DNA of 43,634 nucleotides from Segatella oulorum JCM 14966 (GTDB taxonomy: Bacteria > Bacteroidota > Bacteroidia > Bacteroidales > Bacteroidaceae): positions 1-43,634 of the forward strand of contig NZ_BAJQ01000020.1 of NCBI RefSeq assembly GCF_000613785.1, read 5' to 3'. The position numbers were made by a program, and so were the translations under genes. The notes beneath the pieces were generated by a model. The model had not been told where the DNA came from and made no database searches. It was given only the letters and a program-made list of their open reading frames with translations. This document shows, in pieces, positions 10,092 to 16,374 of this stretch. Position 1 is the stretch's first letter; every line of letters begins with the position of its first letter.

Positions 10092-10118
10092 AAATCCCAC
10101 TTCAATGAAGTGGGATTT
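10092..10118. terminator. Bidirectional terminator between cas2 and the CRISPR array
   Basis: AAATCCCACTTC (10092-10103), loop AAT, then the perfect complement (10107-10118). The stem is flanked by T-rich sequence on the plus side (CGTTTTG) and by A-rich sequence that reads as T on the minus side. It can stop both the rightward cas operon and leftward array transcription. Confidence 0.8.
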
Positions 10119-10192
10119 CGTTTTGTGGCACCATTTTTATTTTCTTCAACAACCTTATATCCTTTTGATAAACAACAAATTACAAAGAATGA

Positions 10193-12088
10193 GTTGTTGT
10201 TGATACCACAAAGGTAGATATTTTTAAGCAAATCACAACGAACAGCAGTTCGTTGATAGATAGCTGCGAAGTTGTTGTTGATACCACAAAGGTAGATATT
10301 TTTAAGCAAATCACAACCCAATGCGGAAATGATGCCGAATATCTTCGGGTTGTTGTTGATACCACAAAGGTAGATATTTTTAAGCAAATCACAACAGATA
10401 AAGACATGGTCGGTTTCTTTCTCTTGTTGTTGTTGATACCACAAAGGTAGATATTTTTAAGCAAATCACAACTGACGGAGAAAATCAACGAACTCGTAAA
10501 GGGTTGTTGTTGATACCACAAAGGTAGATATTTTTAAGCAAATCACAACTTAGATACTTCTCTGAATTCTTGCGGTGTAGTTGTTGTTGATACCACAAAG
10601 GTAGATATTTTTAAGCAAATCACAACTTGCGTTGGTGCATTCATTTTGCCACTCACGTTGTTGTTGATACCACAAAGGTAGATATTTTTAAGCAAATCAC
10701 AACGCCAATAGTGTTCGTTTGAAAGCTCCTGCGGTTGTTGTTGATACCACAAAGGTAGATATTTTTAAGCAAATCACAACTAGCCTGATAACCTTTATCC
10801 TGCATAACGGGTTGTTGTTGATACCACAAAGGTAGATATTTTTAAGCAAATCACAACTTGATTTCCGTTATGGTATGACACAACCAGTTGTTGTTGATAC
10901 CACAAAGGTAGATATTTTTAAGCAAATCACAACAGTATGGCACGTTATCTGATATGGATAAATGTTGTTGTTGATACCACAAAGGTAGATATTTTTAAGC
11001 AAATCACAACCCACCTCGAGATTGTGATGCGCGAAACCTCGTTGTTGTTGATACCACAAAGGTAGATATTTTTAAGCAAATCACAACTGGAAAACACCTT
11101 ACTAATAAACAAATAGAGTTGTTGTTGATACCACAAAGGTAGATATTTTTAAGCAAATCACAACTGGAATTCTCGTGGTTCTGAATATAATTATGTTGTT
11201 GTTGATACCACAAAGGTAGATATTTTTAAGCAAATCACAACCATCCTGTAATGCGGATGCTACACTATCCGGTTGTTGTTGATACCACAAAGGTAGATAT
11301 TTTTAAGCAAATCACAACATGAAAAAGAAAAGTGTTTTGCAGGTGTTGGTTGTTGTTGATACCACAAAGGTAGATATTTTTAAGCAAATCACAACTGCAA
11401 CAGAATATAAAATAGATAACTTGCTGTTGTTGTTGATACCACAAAGGTAGATATTTTTAAGCAAATCACAACGGCTATACGTCAGCAAATATCCCAGTCA
11501 GAGTTGTTGTTGATACCACAAAGGTAGATATTTTTAAGCAAATCACAACTGCATTGATGACTTGATAGGAATAAACCAAGTTGTTGTTGATACCACAAAG
11601 GTAGATATTTTTAAGCAAATCACAACTGGAGAGTGACAAAGAAAAAATTATTAAAGAGTTGTTGTTGATACCACAAAGGTAGATATTTTTAAGCAAATCA
11701 CAACACTAGTGTTGTTCCACTTCCCATATATGGGGTTGTTGTTGATACCACAAAGGTAGATATTTTTAAGCAAATCACAACTACAATAGTTTCCTTAAAT
11801 TCCTCCGCAATGTTGTTGTTGATACCACAAAGGTAGATATTTTTAAGCAAATCACAACAGGGGAGAACGAGAACCTGATGAAGGTGCAGTTGTTGTTGAT
11901 ACCACAAAGGTAGATATTTTTAAGCAAATCACAACTCAACGCCATCTTGGAAGCTATCGGAAATGTTGTTGTTGATACCACAAAGGTAGATATTTTTAAG
12001 CAAATCACAACCTACATACCCGTTAGGTAAATCTGATGAATGTTGTTGTTGATACCACAAAGGTAGATATTTTTAAGCAAATCACAAC
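10193..12088 (-). CRISPR. CRISPR array, 25 repeats of 47 bp and 24 spacers
   Basis: The repeats appear identical; each starts GTTGTTGTTGATACCAC and ends AAGCAAATCACAAC on the plus strand. Repeat starts are 10193, 10271, 10349, 10426, 10503, 10580, 10657, 10734, 10811, 10887, 10964, 11041, 11118, 11195, 11272, 11349, 11426, 11503, 11580, 11658, 11735, 11812, 11889, 11965 and 12042. Nineteen spacers are 30 nt, three are 31 and two are 29; all 24 differ. The tracrRNA anti-repeat fits the minus-strand form of the repeat, so crRNAs are read leftward and the leader side is at the high-coordinate end. Neither terminal repeat is degenerate. By eye no spacer matches the adjacent prophage. Confidence 0.98.
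10193..12088 (-). promoter_or_regulatory. Promoter motif embedded in every CRISPR repeat
   Basis: In crRNA orientation each repeat has GTTG at positions 1-4 and TACCTTTG at positions 24-31, separated by 19 nt. This fits the Bacteroidetes promoter consensus. Initiation about 6-8 nt after the -7 box would fall in the last ~10 nt of the repeat. Each transcript would then read the next spacer and the following repeat, giving a ready-made crRNA. The layout parallels the repeat-internal promoters known in Neisseria II-C arrays, but uses the Bacteroidetes box. Confidence 0.6.
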
Positions 12089-12118
12089 GGACGGTGGAAG
12101 AGAAGAAAAAGGTATATA
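12089..12118 (-). other. Possible 25th spacer cut off by prophage insertion
   Basis: After the last intact repeat there are exactly 30 nt, the usual spacer length, before the phage-end repeats begin at 12123. No further repeat follows. Either this is a whole or partial spacer whose next repeat now lies beyond the prophage, or it is the start of a leader. The exact junction cannot be fixed without the other prophage end. Confidence 0.4.
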
Positions 12119-12122
12119 ATCC

Positions 12123-12183
12123 GTAAAACGAAGCGTTCCGAAAAAATAAAACGAAGCGTTCTATCTCGTAAAACGAAATGTTC
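12123..12183. repeat. Three tandemly spaced 16-bp repeats at the prophage end
   Basis: GTAAAACGAAGCGTTC (12123-12138), ATAAAACGAAGCGTTC (12146-12161) and GTAAAACGAAATGTTC (12168-12183) are spaced 23 and 22 bp, two helical turns. Each contains the dyad AACG-AAG-CGTT or a variant. Repeated sites at this spacing at the tip of a transposable phage are what MuA-like transposases bind. They could also be repressor operators. Confidence 0.65.
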
Positions 12184-12208
12184 TTTTTTAGGTTCCCCCC
12201 AATATAAA

Positions 12209-12236
12209 AAACGCCTCAGATTTCTCTGGGGCGTTT
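12209..12236 (-). terminator. Terminator of the leftward prophage operon
   Basis: On the minus strand a 12-bp stem with one G-U pair (AAACGCCCCAGA / TCTGAGGCGTTT), loop GAAA, is followed by TTTTTTATATT. It lies just downstream of the last phage gene and before the phage-end repeats. It would protect the neighbouring array from phage read-through. Confidence 0.8.
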
Positions 12237-12256
12237 CTTGTTTCTTATCATTCTTT

Positions 12257-12897
12257 TCAAACATTCAAGTCAAACTTCACGCTCTCATCACCTTTAGGCA
12301 GTTGCCTTGTTCGCTCTAAATTGTTATCGTAAATGTGTACGTTTCCGAGATTAAGCGTTATGTTTTTCAGTGGCAGGTCTATCTGTCGTGCCATCAAATA
12401 AAGATGGTATATATCGGCTGGCAACCCAAGGTTTGCATCACTGCTTCGCTGGTAGGCCGATAGAACCAGTTCCCCGCCATCAATCTGGAATTGTACCAGG
12501 CTGAGGCACGGAGCCTGGTTGCTTTCTGCGCCTGTCTCGCCGAGGAACAGCACATAATTCTTCGAGTTGCGCTTCTCGCAGTTTATCCTCGCTAACAATG
12601 GCGGTAGCTTCTCAAAGTAGGTCGGATAACTATTGACGAGCACGGCCCGCAATAGTCCCACCAGTTAATACCTGCCTCGCGGTATCTTTCCACCTGCCGC
12701 TCTCCTTTCATGAAGAGTTGAAGTTCGTTCTTCAGTTTCTTTCTGGCTATGCCGTGGTTCTCGAATATGTCGAGCAGGTCGGTAGGCGACAATGAAAGTT
12801 GCTCGTTGAGCAAGTAGCGGATATTCCCTTTCTTGTTGGCCTGGGTCTTTCCTTGCTTCAGGATTTTGTCCAGTATCTGATAGTATTTGTTCATCAT
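12257..12897 (-). pseudogene. Thymidylate-synthase-like protein, split by a frameshift
   Basis: The family methylates dUMP (or hydroxymethylates pyrimidine nucleotides in phages). The first frame (ATG 12897) gives YYQILDKILKQGKTQ and ends NWWDYCGP. The second frame continues VNSYPTYFEKLPPLLARI, then QAPCLSLVQFQIDGGEL with the catalytic cysteine, and LSAYQRSSDANLGLPADIYH with the substrate-binding motif. The joined protein would be about 213 aa. The break falls at GGGCCGTG near 12645, where one extra base restores the frame. It is the last gene of the leftward operon, beside a methylase gene, and looks like cargo. If the frameshift is real it is inactive. Confidence 0.75.
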
Positions 12898-12919
12898 TCA
12901 AACGGTATTAGAATATCAT

Positions 12920-13750
12920 TCAAGCGACATCCGTGTAAAGCATAATGTCTGTATAGGACGAATTGTAATTCATGTGGGCGTTGAATTCCCTGCGGTGGCA
13001 GTTCCTAAACGGGTCGCCGAGATTCGGGTGCCTGCCCATCCAGTCGCACAGCTCTATGATAGAGGACTTGTTCGAGGTGAAGTAGATGAAGCGGTGACCC
13101 GCAAGTATGGTCAGCACATCAAGGTAATCAGACAGTTTCCAAAACATTCTGTAGGTTTTGCTGTCCGTACTCAGATAGGGCGGGTCAACGAGGAATACCA
13201 CGCCCGGCACATCCTTGTACCGTTCAAACACCTCCTTGTAATCGCTGGAGGTAATGGTCAGTCCTTCGAGATAGTCGTCGCAAGGAGGATAATCCACCCC
13301 TTTGATATTATTGTATAAGGTCTCCTTTTCCAAGTCCGCATAGCCCATGGCATACTTCATCGAAAAGAGAATAGACGAGGATAGCGTGATATAATCAACA
13401 TACCCGTGTTCACTCTCATGCCAGCGGATACACGACAGCACCTGCTCGCGCTGTTCTCCCATGATGGCCTTATGGCGTGGCACGTCCACTATTGCACGCA
13501 GTTCAGCCAGCAGGGCATTCGTCTGGGGTAATGCCTCCAGCCGTTTACGATAGCCGTCAAAATCATTATATACAACGGTGGAGTTCGGCTTCTGGCACTT
13601 GGCGATATGGGACAGCAGACCGCTGCCGCCGAACAAGTCCACGAAGGTCGTACCGTCAGGGAACTGCTGGAGCACCTTGATGTACTCCTTGGCAAACATC
13701 CGCTTCTGTCCCTGGAATGGAAGCGGTGCCGAAAGATATTGTTTTCTCAT
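12920..13750 (-). CDS. DNA adenine methylase, D12 class (Dam-like)
   Basis: N6-adenine DNA methyltransferase that transfers methyl from S-adenosylmethionine to adenine in a short site. The order is alpha-class: N-terminal PLPFQGQKRMF, then the AdoMet-binding FVDLFGGSGLLS, and the catalytic VFLVDPPYLSTD about 140 residues later. The 277-aa length is normal. I chose the ATG at 13750 (MRKQYLSAPLPFQG); an upstream TTG at 13774 is possible. No restriction gene is present, so it is probably an orphan enzyme protecting phage DNA or regulating phage genes. It follows an HTH gene at the cargo end of the prophage. Confidence 0.88.
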   Translation of the reverse strand: MRKQYLSAPLPFQGQKRMFAKEYIKVLQQFPDGTTFVDLFGGSGLLSHIAKCQKPNSTVVYNDFDGYRKRLEALPQTNALLAELRAIVDVPRHKAIMGEQREQVLSCIRWHESEHGYVDYITLSSSILFSMKYAMGYADLEKETLYNNIKGVDYPPCDDYLEGLTITSSDYKEVFERYKDVPGVVFLVDPPYLSTDSKTYRMFWKLSDYLDVLTILAGHRFIYFTSNKSSIIELCDWMGRHPNLGDPFRNCHRREFNAHMNYNSSYTDIMLYTDVA

Positions 13751-13816
13751 TGTCGCACTTATTTGGTACGGCAAAGGTCGCCATATTCGGTGAGGCAGAA
13801 GAACATTTACACCAAA

Positions 13817-14059
13817 TCACACTGCAAGCGGTTTGCAGTCGCTTTGGAACCGTTTGATGAGCATATATACCTTGCGCTCGCTTACCGCATACTTTTCCGA
13901 CAGCCTGGCTATGATATACGACACTTTCTCGCCACGATTCAGCAGCGTAGTGTAATCGGTGTATAAGTCCACAAACTCCTCGTCTTCCAGACGAATTCCT
14001 GCTATTTTGAGCCTTTTTATCAGCTCCCTGTTAAATTTCAAGACCTCTATTATCTTCAT
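13817..14059 (-). CDS. Small helix-turn-helix protein, Mor/C-like candidate
   Basis: An 80-aa basic protein whose C-terminal half reads RLSEKYAVSERKVYMLIKRF, a helix-turn-helix. This resembles the C-terminal DNA-binding part of Mu Mor/C late activators (AELARKY..TERHVYRIL), but the N-terminal dimerisation domain is not recognisable. A role as activator of the divergent late operons is inference. ATG at 14059 is preferred over GTG at 14065. The start faces the promoter of the structured RNA at 14075, so the two are divergent. Confidence 0.55.
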   Translation of the reverse strand: MKIIEVLKFNRELIKRLKIAGIRLEDEEFVDLYTDYTTLLNRGEKVSYIIARLSEKYAVSERKVYMLIKRFQSDCKPLAV

Positions 14060-14074
14060 TATCACAAAATTTTG

Positions 14075-14234
14075 TATCTTTGCAATGTCTCACTTATTAT
14101 TGCGCATTAGCGCAAACATAAAAATAGCTCACAGCGTGAGCGAGGGCATACGGCCCCCCGGTCATGCGCTGTCAGCGTTTTATGTTCTAATAGTAAGTGA
14201 GACGACTATTTTAACAGGCCGGGGGCTTTTTTTT
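14075..14234 (+). ncRNA. Orphan structured RNA with own promoter and T-run
   Basis: A -7 box TATCTTTG (14075-14082) precedes a compact fold. The closing stem is GTCTCACTTATTA (14087-14099) with 14191-14203. Next come hairpin TTGCGC-ATTA-GCGCAA (14100-14115), an inner stem AACATAAAA (14115-14123) with TTTTATGTT (14178-14186), and hairpin GCTCAC-AGC-GTGAGC (14127-14141). Two smaller stems follow (GCAT/ATGC and CGCT-GTC-AGCG). A GC block and eight T's (14227-14234) end it. GCCCCCCGG near 14153 can also pair with CCGGGGGC at 14219-14226, an alternative terminator fold. It is not a tRNA or any family I recognise. It is antisense to the flanking late genes. Confidence 0.6.
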
Positions 14235-14267
14235 CACTCCCCGGGAGATTATTTAATTGACTATATA

Positions 14268-14728
14268 TTACTTTGTCAGCCAATCGAGTTTTTCTGCATC
14301 TTCGAACGTTCTTTCCGAACCTTTGTATGCTTTGAGGAGTTCTGCAGCGTCGAGCGAGTCGATTTTAACTTCAACCTCTTTTTCAGCTAACGATTTGAAA
14401 TACTCCTCGCCTTTCTTATTCCACGCTGCAAACCAAGTGTTTATTTCTGCTATTTCGCGCTTTTCGGCTTCGGTCATGTCACGGACCTCTTCCTTAACCT
14501 TACGCTCAAGTTCCTGCGCCTCTTTTACCCGCTGCTGCATCTTCTCAAACTCTTCATCCTGAAGCGTTGCACGCACCTCCTCGATGTCTTTATCATAAGT
14601 TTCTGAGATAGGGCGCAAAGCCTTGAGGTTCTTCCACACTGCGAGCATAGCTTCATCACTCATACCGCTTACTTTCAACACTTTTAATGCTCTGTAGCTT
14701 CAACTGCCTTAATCGTTTTTACTTTCAT
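14268..14728 (-). pseudogene. Phage protein of unknown function, coiled coil, frameshifted near its N-terminus
   Basis: I do not recognise the family. An ATG at 14728 gives MKVKTIKAVEATE; the rest (ALKVLKVSGMSDEAMLAVW onward) is in another frame, and one extra G near 14691 (GAGCATTA to GAGGCATTA) would join them. Without the repair the protein would start at ATG 14663 (MSDEAML) and have 131 aa. The middle (residues ~40-95) is highly charged and predicted coiled coil (EKMQQRVKEAQELERKV). It lies between the structured RNA and another unknown late gene. Confidence 0.55.
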
Positions 14729-14762
14729 TTTTACTTTAATTCTTACTAAATTACTTTGTTAT

Positions 14763-15083
14763 TTACTTTCCTTTAGCTTCTGTTGCACTGACTGTGCCGA
14801 GCTTCGCTGCGTTGACCTTGCAGTACTTCACGAAGTGCGTCACATCGGTGACCACGCTGATGATTTTGTCTTCGTCGGCAGTCAAATAGCTGATGTTGAT
14901 ACCTCCGAAATGCGCGAATGTAGCGAGCATTTCTTTGCCGGCCTCGTTGCTGCTGACACTTCCGTTTTCGATGTTTGCATACTTGTCGTTTTCAACCGAA
15001 ACGACAGCCTTGATAATCGTACCTGTACCTACTGCTTCAACACTTGCCTTGAAGCCTGCGATTGCTTTTACTTTTACTTCCAT
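14763..15083 (-). CDS. Phage protein of unknown function (106 aa)
   Basis: Not recognised. It starts MEVKVKAIAGFKASVEAV at 15083; a longer version from 15113 would overlap the upstream gene and is less likely. It has alternating hydrophobic strands and a short glycine turn (FAHFGGINISY), suggesting a small beta-rich fold, and a lysine-rich end. It sits between the fibre-associated gene and the coiled-coil gene in the leftward late operon, so a virion or fibre-assembly role is possible. Confidence 0.65.
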   Translation of the reverse strand: MEVKVKAIAGFKASVEAVGTGTIIKAVVSVENDKYANIENGSVSSNEAGKEMLATFAHFGGINISYLTADEDKIISVVTDVTHFVKYCKVNAAKLGTVSATEAKGK

Positions 15084-15099
15084 TGTTGTGATAATTAAA

Positions 15100-16155
15100 T
15101 TATTCGTATTCAAATATATATGTTAATGTATAGCCAAAGTCATTATAGAAATGACTTGGACACTGCATGTCTAACTTCGTTACTCCCGCCTCATATTGAA
15201 TGTATTTAGGCTCAGCATCCCGTATTTCAACATCAACAGTTTCCTTCACTTGCCCCGTTGCTGTATTCTTGATTTCAAGAGTTATCTTTTTCAAATCATA
15301 CGTCTCACGGAATTTCCTTTTGATGATGCATTGTCCGTAAACAATCCTGTCCCTTTCTGTCGGACTTGGGTCTACAGATATATAAATGCCCGGAATACCT
15401 TTAATGACAAGTCTTAAGATATTAGTAAGCGGAGCCTTTACTGTTATTCTGTATGACGCTCTGTTATCAGGATATGATAATCCCACAGCTTTCTCCAACT
15501 TATCTGTCCAAGTCGCCTTTCTGTTAACGGCACATGCGATAACAGTGAACTCATCACCGGTAACGGATTGACTAATTGCAGGACAATCTACGATGTTAAC
15601 CGCACAGCTCTGCCCCTGTGTCAGAGGAAAATCGTCAAAGGTCTTGAAATATGCATTTCCTGTTTTATCAATAACTGCTACTCCGAAATAACAGTTTGAG
15701 AACAAGTCGGTTATGCTGATATTATTAGCAGGGAGGAGGTTTTGACATGTGATGCGGACGAGAAACAAATTTGAATTCTTGTATATATTCTTGTCATTTG
15801 GGAAAGTCACCTTGAAAGGTGCGATACAATTATGATTATAACCTATGAAATCACCAATCCGGAAAGGTGCATTCATACCACCTGTAGGTTTCCTATATGT
15901 CATTTCTGCTTCTAAATCCTTTACTTCGCCTGTATACAGAGGTAAAGATATTCCATAAGGTGCACCTGCCACATCTTGTCCCAACCAGCTGTTGTTTGAA
16001 AATGGCTGATTAAAACAGACAGGCTTGCATTTTGCCCACATATTTATTTTTACACTCTTGCACAATGTCCCAAGATCGTTGCTTGTCTCACCGAGTACTG
16101 TCTTCACATCTGCGATGCTGACGGGAGCCTGAATGATGCCATTGACGATACTCAT
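15100..16155 (-). CDS. Fibre-associated structural protein of unknown function (351 aa)
   Basis: Begins MSIVNGIIQAPVSIADVK, with an N-terminal region typical of proteins encoded beside tail fibres in Bacteroidetes phages. The remainder is beta-rich with several cysteines and no catalytic motif I can name. Its start overlaps the stop of the preceding small gene by four bases (ATGA), so the two are coupled. Its place just after the S74 fibre gene suggests a receptor-binding or fibre-tip role. This is inference from context. Confidence 0.65.
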   Translation of the reverse strand: MSIVNGIIQAPVSIADVKTVLGETSNDLGTLCKSVKINMWAKCKPVCFNQPFSNNSWLGQDVAGAPYGISLPLYTGEVKDLEAEMTYRKPTGGMNAPFRIGDFIGYNHNCIAPFKVTFPNDKNIYKNSNLFLVRITCQNLLPANNISITDLFSNCYFGVAVIDKTGNAYFKTFDDFPLTQGQSCAVNIVDCPAISQSVTGDEFTVIACAVNRKATWTDKLEKAVGLSYPDNRASYRITVKAPLTNILRLVIKGIPGIYISVDPSPTERDRIVYGQCIIKRKFRETYDLKKITLEIKNTATGQVKETVDVEIRDAEPKYIQYEAGVTKLDMQCPSHFYNDFGYTLTYIFEYE

Positions 16156-16373
16156 GCCGGGCCTCCTTTCTCTTTATAACAAGTCACGCTGCCCGTTACG
16201 GTGAGCGAGCCCTTGACGAGCAGGTCGCCCTCGACGATTAAATCTCCTTCAACCGTTCCGGCCTTGGGGATAAAGTGCCTTAATACCTCTTTTTCCTTGA
16301 CCACGGTCCTGACTTCTGTTCTTACCGTTGTCACGCCGAACTTGTCGGCCAACCATTTTATCAATTTCTTCAT
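16152..16373 (-). CDS. Small repeat-fold protein next to tail fibre
   Basis: A 73-aa protein. It has an amphipathic N-terminus (KKLIKWLADKFGV), then a run of short strands (VEGDLIVEGDLLVKGSLTV) with the spacing of a bactofilin-like or fibre-type beta-solenoid. It lies between the fibre gene and the fibre-associated gene and overlaps the latter by four bases. It may be a fibre connector; the function is unproven. Confidence 0.6.
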   Translation of the reverse strand: MKKLIKWLADKFGVTTVRTEVRTVVKEKEVLRHFIPKAGTVEGDLIVEGDLLVKGSLTVTGSVTCYKEKGGPA

Positions 16374-16374
16374 G

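Noticed and set aside
10240..10255. GAACAGCAGTTC in the first spacer, resembling the phage operator
   Set aside because: The central spacing is one base longer than in the paired operators and it lies in a spacer; chance similarity.
10073..12088. Many open frames of 60-120 codons through the array, with the repeated peptide CDLLKNIYLCGINNN
   Set aside because: They are translations of the CRISPR repeat in three frames and change with every spacer; no coding signal.
12665..12901. 78-codon minus-strand open frame beside the thymidylate-synthase-like gene
   Set aside because: It overlaps the first part of that gene in another frame and has Arg/Glu-rich shadow composition; no family resemblance.
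14075..14234. Retron-like msr-msd interpretation of the structured RNA
   Set aside because: Inverted ends and internal hairpins fit superficially, but no reverse transcriptase gene lies within the window.
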